From Enterobacter ludwigii (GTDB taxonomy: Bacteria; Pseudomonadota; Gammaproteobacteria; Enterobacterales; Enterobacteriaceae), in assembly GCF_001750725.1 (NCBI RefSeq), contig NZ_CP017279.1, positions 1,984,001 through 2,048,000 of the forward strand: a stretch of 64,000 nt of DNA. Reading direction: 5' to 3'. The stretch's first letter is position 1. Each line of letters opens with the position of its first letter. Under the pieces are notes generated by a model. The model did not search any database. It was not told the origin of the DNA and was given only the letters and a program-made list of their open reading frames with translations. Of the stretch, positions 39,557 to 50,575 are shown one piece after another. A program made the translations under genes and the position numbers.

Positions 39557-41605
39557 TTATTTTGCCGGTGCGGGTTGCACGGCGGGCTTCGCCTTTTCCT
39601 GATTCGCCAGGTCAAGAGCGATATGCACCGTCTCGTCGAGGTAAGGATCCGGCTCCTGGTAATCTTTTGGCAGATCGTCCAGTTTCTTAAGCAGAGGCTT
39701 ACCTTCACGCTTGAAGCGATCGTTGATACGCGCCAGACGCGTTGCATCATCTTCGTTGTTCTCTTTCTCACGCTGAGCGTAGTTGAGAGAAACAATATTC
39801 CGCTTATCTTTCAGGGCATTGAAACGAGCAATGTCCTTCATGATGTACTGGAATTCCGGATCTTTGGCGATGCGATCGTTGTGCTCTTTCAGCAGTTCAG
39901 GACCAAACTGCGTCATATCACCCGCTTTCACGTAGGTCGCGGCGTTAATGCTATCCCACGGCAATGCGTTATCTTCAAACTTCTCGCCGGTTTCAGTCTC
40001 TTCCGTGCCTGTCGGCATCATGATATCCGGCGTCACGCCTTTACGCTGCGTACTGCCACCGTTCACACGATAGAATTTCTGAATGGTGTACTGAACCGAA
40101 CCCAGTGCAGGCCATTCCGGACGCAGCATCTGATCGTAGATACGATTCAGAGAACGATACTGCTGTACGGTACCTTTACCAAATGTCGGCTCACCGACAA
40201 TCAGCGCACGGCCATAGTCCTGCATAGCGGCGGCAAAGATTTCAGACGCGGAAGCACTGAAGCGATCGACCAAGACCACCAGCGGGCCTTTGTAGTAGAC
40301 CACACCATCATTGTCGGCATCTTCACGTACTTTACCGTTGTTATCGCGCACCTGAACCACCGGACCAGACGGGATAAACAGCCCGGACAGTGAAACCGCT
40401 TCGGTCAGCGCCCCACCACCGTTGCTGCGCAAGTCGATGATGACGCTGCTCACGTTCTGCTTTTCAAGCTTCTGCAGCTGGACTTTTACATCATCAGTCA
40501 GCCCAACGTAGAAGCCCGGGATATCCAGAACACCCACCTTCTCTTTACCCACGGTCTTCACCGACATTTTCACCGCGCGGTCTTCCAGGCGGATACGCTC
40601 ACGCGTCAGGGTAACGATACGGGTTTTGGTGCCTTTACCGGCTGGCAGAATTTCAAGGCGAACTTTGCTGCCTTTCGGGCCTTTGATCAGCGCAACCACA
40701 TCATCCAGACGCCAGCCGATCACATCGACCATGTTCTGTCCGGTTTGACCCACACCAACAATGCGATCGCCTACGCTTATCGCTTTGCTTTTCGACGCCG
40801 GGCCACCGGCGACCATTGAGTTGATCACGGTGTAATCATCGTCCATCTGCAGCACCGCACCGATACCTTCCAGAGACAGGCTCATTTCGGTATTAAACTG
40901 TTCGGTATTGCGAGGCGAGAGATAATTGGTATGTGGATCGATTTCGTGAGCGAAAGCGGTCATCGCCAGTGAGAAAACATCTTCACTGTTGGTCTGAGCC
41001 AGACGACGAATAGCGAATTTGTAACGACGCGTCAGCGTGTCACGGATCTCTTTTTCATCTTTGCCGGTCAGGTTCAGGCTCAGCTCGTCGTATTTTACTT
41101 TTCCATCCCACAGCGCATTCAGCTCGGCTTCGTCTTTCGGCCAGGGCGCTTTGCTGCGGTCCAGATTAAAGGTGTCGTTGCCGGTGAAGTCCATCGGACG
41201 TTCCAGCACTTTCAGCGCATACTGATAGCGTTCAAAGCGGCGCTTTTGCGACAGGTTATAGAGATCGTAGAACAGATCCAGCTTGCCTGAACGCAACTCG
41301 TCACCCACCCCGGATTTACGCTTAGCGAACTGCTCGACATCGCTGGCGAGCAGTACGTTATGGCTGTAATCCAGCAAGTTCAGATAGCGGTCAAAGATTT
41401 TGGCCGAAAAGGCCTGATCGAGATCGAACTGACGATAGTGCGAACGGGTGAAGCGTGAGGTCACACGCTCGCTCACCGTCGCGTGCTGCGTCTCTTCCTT
41501 GAGGACCGGAATTTGATCAACACGCGTGATATCGTCCACTGCGAAAGCATGGCCCGTTATAGCAAACAGGCCCGCCAACGCGGTGAGCTTAAAAAAAGTG
41601 TTCAT
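39557..41605 (-). CDS. prc: Tail-specific protease Prc
   Basis: A 682-residue periplasmic serine protease that trims the C-terminus of FtsI and degrades MepS (with NlpI) and ssrA-tagged periplasmic proteins. The signal peptide (1-22, ending GHAFA) is clear. Helical domains lead to a PDZ domain (about 240-320), and the catalytic S41 domain has the nucleophile in RFSASASE and the lysine in TFGKGTVQ. The start giving MNTFFKLTAL matches the family; the frame is open 16 codons further. It lies 19 bases behind proQ, forming the proQ-prc operon. A second FtsI-like protein is encoded 6.5 kb away. Confidence 0.97.
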   Translation of the reverse strand: MNTFFKLTALAGLFAITGHAFAVDDITRVDQIPVLKEETQHATVSERVTSRFTRSHYRQFDLDQAFSAKIFDRYLNLLDYSHNVLLASDVEQFAKRKSGVGDELRSGKLDLFYDLYNLSQKRRFERYQYALKVLERPMDFTGNDTFNLDRSKAPWPKDEAELNALWDGKVKYDELSLNLTGKDEKEIRDTLTRRYKFAIRRLAQTNSEDVFSLAMTAFAHEIDPHTNYLSPRNTEQFNTEMSLSLEGIGAVLQMDDDYTVINSMVAGGPASKSKAISVGDRIVGVGQTGQNMVDVIGWRLDDVVALIKGPKGSKVRLEILPAGKGTKTRIVTLTRERIRLEDRAVKMSVKTVGKEKVGVLDIPGFYVGLTDDVKVQLQKLEKQNVSSVIIDLRSNGGGALTEAVSLSGLFIPSGPVVQVRDNNGKVREDADNDGVVYYKGPLVVLVDRFSASASEIFAAAMQDYGRALIVGEPTFGKGTVQQYRSLNRIYDQMLRPEWPALGSVQYTIQKFYRVNGGSTQRKGVTPDIMMPTGTEETETGEKFEDNALPWDSINAATYVKAGDMTQFGPELLKEHNDRIAKDPEFQYIMKDIARFNALKDKRNIVSLNYAQREKENNEDDATRLARINDRFKREGKPLLKKLDDLPKDYQEPDPYLDETVHIALDLANQEKAKPAVQPAPAK

Positions 41606-41624
41606 GCCAGGCTTGGCCTCCGTT

Positions 41625-42311
41625 TCAGAACAACAAGTGTTCTGCGCGTACAATCATTGACATACCAGAAGTCAGCTGTACACGAACGCCATCTTTGGTG
41701 ATTTCCAGTACGGTGGCGTCCATTGCGTTGTTACCCGCTTTCACCTTCAGTGCCTGACCCACGCTCAGGGCGTTAATGTCAGAAACCGGCGTATGGCGCG
41801 GCTCTTCACGAGGGGCGCGCGGGGCTTTAGCTGCTGGTTTGTCAGCACGCGGTTTGCGATCGTTATTATCGTTACGACGCGGCGCTGGGCGTGGTTTACG
41901 CTCACGACGAGGCGCTTCTTCCTGGCCGTTTGCCGCTGCGGCTTCGCGTTTTTTCGCTTGCTGTTCTGCACGTTGTGCCTGAACGCGTGCTTTGGCTTCT
42001 TCCAGCTGTTTACGTGCGTGCTCAACGTGCTGCTCGTCCAGCTCACCACAAGGGTTGCCGTCAAGATCAACACGCGTCGCGCCCGCTTTGATACCGTACA
42101 GGTAACGCCAGCTCGAAGTATAAAGACGTAAGGCGGAACGAAGCTGAGTTTTGCTGAGGTTCATTTCCCCCTCAACGCGTGCCACCAGATCCTGAAAAAT
42201 ACCGACTTTCAGGGGACGAGCTTCACCTTCAGCACTGAAGCACTGTGGGAAACGCTCGGCCAGAAATGCGATAACTTCTTTACTGCTATTCAACTTAGGT
42301 TGATTTTCCAT
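41625..42311 (-). CDS. proQ: RNA chaperone ProQ
   Basis: A 228-residue FinO-domain RNA-binding protein, a global partner of small RNAs and mRNA 3' ends. The FinO domain covers about residues 5-120 ([25 protein letters not shown]). A long basic Lys/Arg/Ala/Pro linker (about 120-180) leads to a Tudor-like C-terminal domain ([18 protein letters not shown]). It is 4 residues shorter than in E. coli, within the linker. It is the first gene of proQ-prc. Confidence 0.97.
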   Translation of the reverse strand: MENQPKLNSSKEVIAFLAERFPQCFSAEGEARPLKVGIFQDLVARVEGEMNLSKTQLRSALRLYTSSWRYLYGIKAGATRVDLDGNPCGELDEQHVEHARKQLEEAKARVQAQRAEQQAKKREAAAANGQEEAPRRERKPRPAPRRNDNNDRKPRADKPAAKAPRAPREEPRHTPVSDINALSVGQALKVKAGNNAMDATVLEITKDGVRVQLTSGMSMIVRAEHLLF

Positions 42312-42407
42312 GAAATTTCCTGATTACAACGGACGTTGCCAACAAGCGCAGGCATGAACAGGCGTCATTATAATGACGCTATCAGTAAATGCTACGTTAT
42401 CCGTTGA

Positions 42408-42905
42408 TTATCCTGCTACGCTCGCAAAGAATTTTTGATAATCGGTTGCGTCGAGAACGTTTTCGAGGTTCGCCACCAGCTCGCGCAGCCCTTGTTCGTC
42501 CTCGGTTGTGAAGCGACTGAAGACCGTGCTGTCGATATCCAGAACGCCAATAATCTGATTTTTTACCACCAGAGGCAGAACGATTTCAGAATTACTGGCT
42601 GCGTCACAGGCAATGTGTCCGTCAAACGCATGGACGTCTTCGACGCGCTGTACCTGATTAGTCGCGACCGCTGTACCACAAACGCCGCGTCCTACGGGAA
42701 TACGCACGCAGGCAATTTTCCCCTGGAACGGGCCAAGCACCAGCGTTTCACCTTCCAGAAGGTAAAAACCGGCCCAGTTAACGTCTGATAGCCGTTCAAA
42801 CAGCAATGCGCTAGTATTTGCCAGAGTGGCTAAGAAGCTGGTCTCACCCGCCATCAATGCCTTAAAATCGCGGTTAAGATCCGCGTAGAATTCTGTTTTG
42901 TTCAT
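42408..42905 (-). CDS. msrC: Free methionine-(R)-sulfoxide reductase MsrC
   Basis: A 165-residue GAF-domain enzyme that reduces free methionine-R-sulfoxide. The catalytic cysteines of the family are present in KIACVRIP, GRGVCGTA and HIACDAASNSEIV, along with DVNWAGFYL and VLDIDSTV. It is soluble. It is divergent from letA, with 132 bases between the starts. Also named YebR. Confidence 0.95.
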   Translation of the reverse strand: MNKTEFYADLNRDFKALMAGETSFLATLANTSALLFERLSDVNWAGFYLLEGETLVLGPFQGKIACVRIPVGRGVCGTAVATNQVQRVEDVHAFDGHIACDAASNSEIVLPLVVKNQIIGVLDIDSTVFSRFTTEDEQGLRELVANLENVLDATDYQKFFASVAG

Positions 42906-43037
42906 TATTCAATCACTTAGTTGTCTTACAAAATTACCGCATAGCCTATTAAAATAAGCATTAAATGCGCTCATGCTCAAGATGAATCCGTTCATGAGTT
43001 AATATAACGTTCAACAATACTTATTTGTGCGCAGCTG

Positions 43038-44321
43038 ATGGCCTTAAAAACAACCAAAATTACGCCGACAAAAAAGATAACTGTCCATACGGTAAGCGAA
43101 GCTTTGCCTCGTGCACATTATCAGCGTTGCCCGCAGTGCGATACGCTTTTTATGTTGCCGAAGATGAAATCGCATGAAAGTGCTTTTTGCCCCCGCTGCG
43201 ACGCTAAAATTCGCGACGGCCGCGACTGGTCGCTGACCCGCCTCGCCGCGATGGCCATCACCATGATGCTTCTTATGCCGTTTGCCTGGGGCGAACCGCT
43301 GCTGAAGCTGTACCTGCTTGGTGTGCGTATTGATGCCAACGTACTGCAGGGGATCTGGCAGATGACGCGCCAGGGTGACCCGCTCACCGCCGCCATGGTG
43401 CTGTTCTGTACGGTCGGCGCGCCGCTGGTGCTGGTCGCCGCCATTGCCTATCTTTGGTTTGGTAACATTCTGGGGATGAATCTCCGCCCCGTGTTGCTGA
43501 TGCTGGACAAACTGAAAGAGTGGGTCATGCTGGATATCTACCTGGTGGGCGTCGGCGTGGCGTCCATAAAAGTCCAGGACTATGCGTTCTTGCAGCCCGG
43601 GGTCGGACTCTTTGCATTTATTTGCCTGGTCTTGCTCAGCATCCTCACACTCATTCATCTGAACGTCGAACAGCTCTGGGAGCGCTTTTACCCTCAGCGC
43701 CCGGCCACGCGACCGGATGAAAGTCTCCGGGTCTGTCTGGGGTGTCACTATACTGGCTTGCCCGACCCACGTGGCCGTTGCCCGCGGTGTCATATTCCCC
43801 TGAGACTGCGGCGCAACAACAGTCTGCAAAAATGCTGGGCCGCGCTGATTGCCTCGCTGGTCTTTTTGATCCCGGCCAATATGCTGCCGATTTCCATCAT
43901 TTACGTGAATGGTGGGCGCCAGGAGGATACCATCCTCTCCGGGATCATCTCCCTCGCCCACAGCAACGTGGGGGTGGCGGCAATTGTGTTTATCGCCAGT
44001 ATTCTGGTGCCGTTTACCAAAGTGGTGGTGATGTTTACCCTGCTCCTGAGTATTCACTTCAAATGTGAGCAAGGGTTACGTACCCGAATTCTGCTTTTGC
44101 GATTCGTCACCTGGATTGGCCGCTGGTCGATGTTGGATTTGTTCGTGATTTCGTTGATGATGTCGCTGATCAATCGCGACCAGTTATTGGCTTTTACAAT
44201 GGGACCCGCAGCTTTTTATTTCGGCTCCGCGGTGATATTGACTATTCTTGCTGTGGAATGGCTGGATAGCCGCTTACTTTGGGATGCACATGAGTCAGGA
44301 AACGCCCGCTTCGCCGACTGA
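43038..44321 (+). CDS. letA: Lipid transport membrane protein LetA (PqiA-like)
   Basis: A 427-residue inner-membrane partner of the MCE tunnel LetB, acting in phospholipid movement between the membranes. It has two repeated halves, each starting with a cytoplasmic zinc ribbon (CPQC...CPRC near 35-60 and CLGC...CPRC near 235-255) followed by four hydrophobic segments. The ATG giving MALKTTK matches E. coli, although its ribosome site is weak. Its 3' end overlaps the start of letB by 32 bases, indicating translational coupling. Confidence 0.96.
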   Translation: MALKTTKITPTKKITVHTVSEALPRAHYQRCPQCDTLFMLPKMKSHESAFCPRCDAKIRDGRDWSLTRLAAMAITMMLLMPFAWGEPLLKLYLLGVRIDANVLQGIWQMTRQGDPLTAAMVLFCTVGAPLVLVAAIAYLWFGNILGMNLRPVLLMLDKLKEWVMLDIYLVGVGVASIKVQDYAFLQPGVGLFAFICLVLLSILTLIHLNVEQLWERFYPQRPATRPDESLRVCLGCHYTGLPDPRGRCPRCHIPLRLRRNNSLQKCWAALIASLVFLIPANMLPISIIYVNGGRQEDTILSGIISLAHSNVGVAAIVFIASILVPFTKVVVMFTLLLSIHFKCEQGLRTRILLLRFVTWIGRWSMLDLFVISLMMSLINRDQLLAFTMGPAAFYFGSAVILTILAVEWLDSRLLWDAHESGNARFAD

Positions 44322-46923
44322 AGCGAGAATTAAAACAAAACGCCGCATTTCTCCATTCTGGTTGCTGCCTGTCATCGCCCTGATGATTGCAGGCTGGCTT
44401 ATCTGGACGAGCTATGAAGATCGCGGAAGCACCATCACCATTGACTTCCAGTCTGCCGACGGCATTGTGGCCGGGCGAACCCCTGTCCGCTTCCAGGGGG
44501 TTGAAGTGGGTACCGTTCAGGACATCAGCCTGGGAAAAGGGCTGAATAAAATTCAGGTCCGCGCCAGCATTAAGTCCGATATGCAGGATGCGCTGCGCAG
44601 CGAAACGCAGTTCTGGCTGGTAACGCCTAAGGCCTCTCTGGCGGGTGTTTCAGGGCTGGATGCACTGGTTGGCGGTAACTACATCGGCATGATGCCGGGT
44701 AAAGGTGAACCGCAGGATCACTTTGTTGCGCTGGATACCCAACCAAAATACCGACTGAACAACGGCGATCTGATGATCCATCTGCAGGCACCAGATTTGG
44801 GTTCCCTCAACAGTGGCTCACTGGTTTATTACCGTAAAATTCCGGTAGGTCGCGTTTATGATTACGCCATCAACCCGAATAAACAGGGCGTGACGATTGA
44901 TGTGTTAATCGATCGCCGCTTCACTAACCTAGTGAAAAAAGGCAGCCGTTTCTGGAACGTCTCCGGCGTGGATGCCGATCTCAGTCTGAGCGGTGCCAAA
45001 GTGAAGCTCGAGAGCCTGGCCGCACTGGTCAACGGTGCCGTTGCCTTCGACTCTCCGGAAAACTCCAGCCCGGCCACGGCAGATGACACCTTCGGATTGT
45101 ATGCTGACCTGGCGCACAGCCAGCGCGGCGTGATCGTCAAACTCGCCCTGCCCGACGCTAAAGGGCTGAAAGCGGGTTCCACACCGCTTATGTATCAGGG
45201 ATTGCAGGTTGGGCAACTCACCAAAATGACGCTCAATCCAGGCGGTTCCGTGACCGGTGAGATGACTGTCGACCCGAGCGTGGTTGATCTCCTGCGTGAA
45301 AAAACGCGTATCGAGATGCGCAGCCCAAAACTGTCTCTGAACGATACCAGCCTGAGCAATCTTCTGACCGGCAATACGTTTGAACTGATCCCCGGTGAAG
45401 GTCAACCCAGCAACAGTTTCGTTGTTGCGCCGGCAGATAAAGCGCTGCTGCAAAAACCGGGCGTCGTAACGGTAAAACTGACCGCGCCTGAAAGTTACGG
45501 TATCGAAGCCGGCCAGCCGCTGATTCTGCATGGCGTCCAGGTGGGCCAGGTACTGGAGCGTACGCTCTCTGAAAACGGCGTGAGCTTCTCGGTGGCTATC
45601 GATCCGCAATACAGCGACCTTGTCCATGGCGACAGTAAATTTGTGGTGAACAGCCGCGTCGACGTGAAGGTTGGCCTCGACGGCGTTGAGTTCCTCGGTG
45701 CCAGCGCCAGCGAATGGGTTAACGGCGGGATCCGCATTTTACCGGGCAATAAAGGCCCGGTGCGCGACAGTTATCCGCTGTATGCCAACCTGGACAAAGC
45801 GATTGAAAACAGCATGAGCGATCTCCCAACCACGACACTGACGTTAAGCGCCGAGACGCTTCCTGATGTCCAGGCTGGCTCCGTTGTGCTGTACCGTAAG
45901 TTTGAGGTCGGGGAAGTGATTGCCGTACGCCCTCATGCGGACGCGTTTGATATCGAACTGCATATCAAACCGGAGTATCGCAAGTTGCTGACACCGAATA
46001 GCGTGTTCTGGGCCGAAGGTGGTGCGAAAGTGCAGCTTAACGGTAACGGGCTGACCGTGCAGGCCTCCCCGCTTTCACGTGCGCTGCGCGGAGCGATCAG
46101 CTTCGATAACCTCAGCGGTGCGGGTGCAAACCTGCGTAAAGGCGATAAGCGTATTCTCTTCCCGTCTGAAACCGCTGCCCGTGCCGTTGGCGGGCAGATT
46201 ACCCTGCATGCTTTTGATGCAGGGAAGCTGGCGGAAGGGATGCCTATCCGTTATCTGGGTATTGATATCGGGCAGATCCAGAAGCTGACGCTTATCACCG
46301 CGCGTAACGAGGTGCAGGCCACCGCCGTGCTCTACCCGGAATATGTTCAAACCTTCGCCCGCTCAGGCTCCCGCTTCTCGGTGGTGACGCCACAGATTTC
46401 GGCCGCTGGCGTTGAGCACCTCGACACCATCCTGCAGCCTTATATCAACGTCGAACCCGGTAAAGGGAATGCTCGCCGTGACTTTGAACTGCAGGAAGCC
46501 ACGATCACTGACTCTCGCTATCTGGATGGCCTGAGCATTGTGGTGGAAGTGCCGGAAGCAGGCTCGCTGAACATCGGCACACCGGTGCTGTTCCGCGGGA
46601 TTGAGGTGGGTACAGTGACGGGCCTGACGCTCGGTACGCTCTCTGACCGCGTGATGGTGGCATTACGCATCAGCGATCGTTACCAGCACCTGGTGCGTAA
46701 TAACTCGGTGTTCTGGCTGGCCTCCGGCTATTCACTGGACTTCGGTCTGACGGGTGGGGTGGTGAAAACCGGCACCTTCAACCAGTTCATTCGTGGCGGT
46801 ATTGCTTTCGCTACACCACCGGGGACGCCGCTGGCGCCGAAAGCGCAACCGGGCAAACACTTCCTGCTGCTCGAAAGCGAGCCGAAAGAGTGGCGTGAAT
46901 GGGGCACTGCCCTGCCGCGTTAA
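44290..46923 (+). CDS. letB: Seven-MCE-domain lipid tunnel protein LetB
   Basis: An 877-residue protein anchored by one N-terminal helix (about 22-42), with seven consecutive MCE domains in the periplasm. Each has a conserved V.F.G..VG turn ([69 protein letters not shown]). The E. coli hexamer forms a tunnel spanning the periplasm for lipids. The ATG giving MSQETPA has GGGA five bases upstream and yields the exact family length; an ATG two codons earlier is possible. It is followed by a terminator and rsmF. Confidence 0.96.
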   Translation: MSQETPASPTEARIKTKRRISPFWLLPVIALMIAGWLIWTSYEDRGSTITIDFQSADGIVAGRTPVRFQGVEVGTVQDISLGKGLNKIQVRASIKSDMQDALRSETQFWLVTPKASLAGVSGLDALVGGNYIGMMPGKGEPQDHFVALDTQPKYRLNNGDLMIHLQAPDLGSLNSGSLVYYRKIPVGRVYDYAINPNKQGVTIDVLIDRRFTNLVKKGSRFWNVSGVDADLSLSGAKVKLESLAALVNGAVAFDSPENSSPATADDTFGLYADLAHSQRGVIVKLALPDAKGLKAGSTPLMYQGLQVGQLTKMTLNPGGSVTGEMTVDPSVVDLLREKTRIEMRSPKLSLNDTSLSNLLTGNTFELIPGEGQPSNSFVVAPADKALLQKPGVVTVKLTAPESYGIEAGQPLILHGVQVGQVLERTLSENGVSFSVAIDPQYSDLVHGDSKFVVNSRVDVKVGLDGVEFLGASASEWVNGGIRILPGNKGPVRDSYPLYANLDKAIENSMSDLPTTTLTLSAETLPDVQAGSVVLYRKFEVGEVIAVRPHADAFDIELHIKPEYRKLLTPNSVFWAEGGAKVQLNGNGLTVQASPLSRALRGAISFDNLSGAGANLRKGDKRILFPSETAARAVGGQITLHAFDAGKLAEGMPIRYLGIDIGQIQKLTLITARNEVQATAVLYPEYVQTFARSGSRFSVVTPQISAAGVEHLDTILQPYINVEPGKGNARRDFELQEATITDSRYLDGLSIVVEVPEAGSLNIGTPVLFRGIEVGTVTGLTLGTLSDRVMVALRISDRYQHLVRNNSVFWLASGYSLDFGLTGGVVKTGTFNQFIRGGIAFATPPGTPLAPKAQPGKHFLLLESEPKEWREWGTALPR

Positions 46924-46929
46924 TCTCAG

Positions 46930-46960
46930 GGCTCCGGTGTCAACGCACCGGAGCCTTTAT
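46930..46960 (+). terminator. Terminator after letAB
   Basis: Arms GGCTCCGGTG and CACCGGAGCC with a 6-base loop, followed by TTTAT. The T-run is short, so read-through into rsmF is possible. Confidence 0.7.
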
Positions 46961-46999
46961 GTTACACTGCGCCCCTGAACTTTTCCCTGTGGTGTGCAC

Positions 47000-48442
47000 G
47001 TGGCTCAAAACTCCGTATTTCTTCCTGAACAATTCCTGGCGCAGATGCGCGAGGCGCTTCCTTCTCACCTCTCGTTAGACGATTTTATCGCCGCCTGTCA
47101 GCGGCCGTTGCGCCGGAGTATTCGCGTCAACACGCTGAAAATAAGCGTCGCCGATTTTCTGGCGCTGGTCTCGCCGTATAACTGGCAACTGACGCCAGTA
47201 CCATGGTGTGCAGAGGGTTTTTGGATTGAACGGGATGACGAAGCGTCGTTGCCATTGGGCAGTACCGCAGAACATCTGAGTGGTCTGTTTTATATCCAGG
47301 AAGCCAGCTCGATGCTGCCGGTTGCCGCCCTGTTTGCGGATGATAATGCGCCGGAACGCGTCATGGATGTCGCTGCCGCGCCGGGCTCCAAAACCACGCA
47401 GATTGCCGCCAGGATGGGGAATCGCGGGGCCATTCTCGCCAACGAGTTTTCAGCCAGTCGCGTTAAAGTTCTGCACGCTAACATCAGCCGCTGCGGGATC
47501 CATAACGTTGCCCTGACGCACTTCGATGGCCGCGTATTTGGCGCAGCCCTGCCAGAAGCGTTTGATGCCATCCTGCTGGACGCGCCCTGCTCCGGCGAAG
47601 GGGTGGTGCGTAAAGATCCTGATGCGTTAAAAAACTGGTCTGTGGAGAGTAACCTTGAGATTGCCGCCACCCAGCGCGAACTGATCGACAGCGCCTTCCA
47701 TGCCCTACGTCCCGGTGGCACATTGGTTTATTCGACCTGCACCTTAAACCGTGACGAGAACGAGGACGTCTGTCTGTGGCTCAAGGCGCAATACCCTGAT
47801 GCCGTCGAGTTCCTGCCGTTAAACGGCTTGTTCGCTTCAGCCAATGAAGCCGTCACGCCTGAAGGATTTCTGCACGTTTTCCCCCAGATTTATGACTGCG
47901 AAGGTTTTTTTGTCGCACGGTTGCGTAAAACGCAGGCGGTTGAGCCACTGCCAGCCCCGACGTTTAAGGTCGGCAATTTCCCCTTCGCCCCCATGAAAAG
48001 GCGTGAGGCGGAGCAAGTCACTACCGCCGCCGCTAAGGTCGGGCTTGCCTGGGATGACACATGCCATCTTTGGATTCGCGATAAAGAGATTTGGCTTTTC
48101 CCGGCAAATATTGAGCCGCTTATCGGCAAGGTACGTTTTTCCCGCATCGGGATCCGCCTCGCGGAAGTGCACAATAAAGGCTATCGCTGGCAGCATGAGG
48201 CTGTTATCGCCCTCGCCGGCAGCGAGAATACGTTCGCCCTGACGCACCAGGAAGCCGAAGAGTGGTACCGGGGCCGTGATGTATATCCGGACAACACGCC
48301 ATCGCATGATGAAGTGGTAGTGACCTATCAGGGTTATCCGTTAGGGCTGGCGAAAAAGGTAGGCTCACGACTGAAAAACAGCTATCCGCGAGAGCTGGTT
48401 CGTGATGGGCGATTGTTTACCGGTAACGATCGCACCGGCTGA
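47000..48442 (+). CDS. rsmF: 16S rRNA m5C1407 methyltransferase RsmF
   Basis: A 480-residue SAM-dependent enzyme that makes 5-methylcytosine at position 1407 of 16S rRNA. The N-terminal domain is followed by the Rossmann core with [15 protein letters not shown] (SAM site). DAPCSGEGV and VYSTCTLN carry the two cysteines of RNA m5C methyltransferases. C-terminal PUA-like domains follow. The start is probably the second of two in-frame GTG codons, giving (M)AQNSVF as in E. coli; the ribosome site is weak either way. Also named YebU. Confidence 0.95.
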   Translation: MAQNSVFLPEQFLAQMREALPSHLSLDDFIAACQRPLRRSIRVNTLKISVADFLALVSPYNWQLTPVPWCAEGFWIERDDEASLPLGSTAEHLSGLFYIQEASSMLPVAALFADDNAPERVMDVAAAPGSKTTQIAARMGNRGAILANEFSASRVKVLHANISRCGIHNVALTHFDGRVFGAALPEAFDAILLDAPCSGEGVVRKDPDALKNWSVESNLEIAATQRELIDSAFHALRPGGTLVYSTCTLNRDENEDVCLWLKAQYPDAVEFLPLNGLFASANEAVTPEGFLHVFPQIYDCEGFFVARLRKTQAVEPLPAPTFKVGNFPFAPMKRREAEQVTTAAAKVGLAWDDTCHLWIRDKEIWLFPANIEPLIGKVRFSRIGIRLAEVHNKGYRWQHEAVIALAGSENTFALTHQEAEEWYRGRDVYPDNTPSHDEVVVTYQGYPLGLAKKVGSRLKNSYPRELVRDGRLFTGNDRTG

Positions 48443-48547
48443 AAAAAGCGCATTTTTTTACTGGCGATTTTGCTCTCCTTGTCTACGATCAAAAATGGAT
48501 GTCCATACTGGTCATACCAGATTTTGATAACACACCCGGAGAGCAAT

Positions 48548-48787
48548 ATGACGAAAACCAGCGTGCGTATTGGCGCTTTCGAAATCGACGACGCAGAATT
48601 GCGCGGCGAAGCACAGGGCGAACGAACGTTAAGTATTCCCTGCAAATCCGACCCGGACTTGTGCATGCAACTGGATGCCTGGGATGCCGATACCAGCGTA
48701 CCGGCAATACTTGATGGCGAACACTCAGTCCTTTACCGTGAGCATTACGATAGTCAATCCGATGCCTGGGTCATGCGTCTTGCCTGA
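48548..48787 (+). CDS. yebV: Small protein YebV
   Basis: A 79-residue soluble protein conserved in enterobacteria (DUF1480), with IGAFEIDDAEL and PCKSDPDLCMQLDAWD near the middle. Its function is unknown; E. coli yebV is an RpoS-regulated gene. GGAGAG precedes the ATG giving MTKTSVRIG. The yebW gene that follows it in E. coli is not present; a terminator comes next. Confidence 0.92.
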   Translation: MTKTSVRIGAFEIDDAELRGEAQGERTLSIPCKSDPDLCMQLDAWDADTSVPAILDGEHSVLYREHYDSQSDAWVMRLA

Positions 48788-48796
48788 CCTAAAGAG

Positions 48797-48823
48797 AACC
48801 CGCCCGAAGGCGGGTTATTTATT
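48797..48823. terminator. Terminator between yebV and pphA
   Basis: AACCCGCC-CGAA-GGCGGGTT is a stable tetraloop hairpin followed by ATTTATT. It may also serve the convergent pphA. Confidence 0.75.
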
Positions 48824-49466
48824 ACTGAAGCTGCGCCAGCGTAAAGTAACCATCGAAAACGGCGCCGGTATCAATGTAGTGCAGGTTATTAAAATCATAC
48901 CGCCGGTCAAGTGGCGTATGTCCGAACCAGAAATGGTCCGCACCGCCGATCCCCTGCCCTTTCCCGACCATAAACCCCATCAGCCGATCGCGATCCCATA
49001 GTACGTGCTGGGCGCTTACGGGTTTTTGCCAGCGGTATTCCGCTGCGGGATAGTCAGCGTGAGCAATCACATTCAAACCGTTTGCACAGGTTATCTCGAT
49101 AATGTGCGGCAGTTCCCGACACGCATTAAGTAACGTCAGCGCCAGCTGCTGCTGTGTGTGCTCAAGGCGGGTAAACCAAATTCCGCCATTCATTGTCCAG
49201 AGTGCAAAATCATTATTATCAAGGCTGTCGATAGCCATTTGTTCATGGTTGCCCCGTACTGCACGAAATCATTTTTCATTCATGAGCTGTAAACATTTAA
49301 TACTGTCAGGGCCACGGTCAATTACATCCCCTACGGAAATAAGCAAATCCTCATAAGGATTAAAATGCCGGCGTTTCAGTTCATCCATGAGCCACTGATA
49401 ACAACCATGTATGTCGCTGACAACCCAGACGTGCCGCCACTTCCCACCATCGATTCGCTGATACAT
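48822..49466 (-). pseudogene. pphA: Serine/threonine protein phosphatase PphA, interrupted by one TGA
   Basis: The frame from ATG 49466 (with AGGAGG just upstream) encodes MYQRIDGGKWRHVW, metal motif 1 SDIHGC and motif 2 GDVIDRG, then meets TGA at codon 66 (49269-49271). In the same frame without any shift it continues FRAVRGNHEQMAID (motif 3 GNHE) to GHTPL and a normal end DGYFTLAQLQ. E. coli PphA has Trp at the interrupted position (HWVCAVRGNHEQ), so TGG has become TGA. PphA is a metal-dependent phosphoprotein phosphatase linked to misfolded-protein signalling. The 65-residue product lacks GNHE and the later metal ligands. It is otherwise intact, suggesting a recent lesion or an assembly error. 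Confidence 0.88.
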
Positions 49467-49633
49467 AAAACCTCCTTGCTTAAGTATAGACGCAGCAGAA
49501 ATTGCAGCTGACACGTGCAGCATTCACAAAGCCAAACGAACGGTAAACCAAATGGAAATAAAGATCCGCGCGCTATTAATCCCTTTTTGCTGACTCTTTA
49601 GAATAAGGCATGAATTAAACGAGAGGTCTTAAC

Positions 49634-50575
49634 GTGTCTAATATGCACCTGCACAACGATGTGTTCTATCCGCATCGCACAAATATCATTTCCGAGCTGG
49701 TGAAAGGAAAACGCGTTCCGGGTCCAATCTGGCAGAAGCGCGAGTATCGTCTGAAGTTCCTGCTGCGCTCGCTCCTGTTCTGGTCTTCCACCCATCGCGT
49801 GCTGGAAACGCTCTCAGGACGTGATGATTTTGACCGTCTGCTGGCCTCTCAAATTACCTTACCGAGTAAAACCCATCGGCAGTATCTGATGCGTGGCCTG
49901 ACGGCCGGCGATCGGGCTGACGCTATCATCAGCCATTATCACTGGGTCGATAGCCTGAAAAATATCACCCTCGCCAACGCGCTGACCAGCCCGCAAGAGC
50001 AGACGATAGTGCAATTTCAGGCAAAAAACGACGCGACGTATACCGTGAGTGCCTCCTCTGCCGGCAAAGCCGAGCGGGAAGGTGAAAGCACGCTGTGGCT
50101 GCGCGACAGCGAGAATACCGTGCTCGCAAGCCTGACGTTTAGCGTCGCACGCAGCAACGGGCAGCGAGTGCTGGTGATTGGTGGGCTTCAGGGGCCACGT
50201 CGCAACGTCTCGCATGACGCCATTAAACTGGCGACCCGCGCCTGCCATGGCCTGTTTCCAAAACGCGTGTTGATGGAAGTGGTTTTCCAGCTGGCCGCAC
50301 ATTCATCCGTCCGGGCGATTTTTGCTGTCGGTGATGAGGGGCACGTTTTCCGCGCACTGCGTTACCGCCTGAGCAAAGGCCGTCATTTCCATGCCAGCTA
50401 TGACGAATTCTGGGCGAGTCTGGACGGTAAGAAAATCTCCCCCTTCTGCTGGCAACTGCCGTTACAGATGGAGCGTAAATCACTGGAAGATATCGCCAGT
50501 AAAAAACGGGCGGAATATCGCCGTCGCTTTGAACTGCTTGACTGCATTGAGGCTGAGGTGAAATCACGCTTTTAA
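49634..50575 (+). CDS. DUF535 (VirK/YbjX-family) protein
   Basis: A 313-residue soluble protein of the DUF535 family, which includes YbjX, Shigella VirK and Salmonella VirK/SomA. Typical segments are SLKNITLANALTS, LVIGGLQGPRR, FPKRVLMEVVFQLA and YDEFWASL, ending in a charged helix. Family members affect envelope properties and resistance to antimicrobial peptides, but no biochemical activity is known. The start is GTG with AGAGG upstream; an ATG three codons later is possible. It lies between pphA and the HTH/GT17 pair, at a place where E. coli has no gene, so it is accessory here. Confidence 0.85.
   Translation: MSNMHLHNDVFYPHRTNIISELVKGKRVPGPIWQKREYRLKFLLRSLLFWSSTHRVLETLSGRDDFDRLLASQITLPSKTHRQYLMRGLTAGDRADAIISHYHWVDSLKNITLANALTSPQEQTIVQFQAKNDATYTVSASSAGKAEREGESTLWLRDSENTVLASLTFSVARSNGQRVLVIGGLQGPRRNVSHDAIKLATRACHGLFPKRVLMEVVFQLAAHSSVRAIFAVGDEGHVFRALRYRLSKGRHFHASYDEFWASLDGKKISPFCWQLPLQMERKSLEDIASKKRAEYRRRFELLDCIEAEVKSRF

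Noticed and set aside
49269..49271. The pphA TGA as a selenocysteine codon.
   Set aside because: The E. coli residue is Trp, not Cys, the phosphatase family has no selenoprotein members known to me, and no SECIS-like hairpin is evident next to the TGA.
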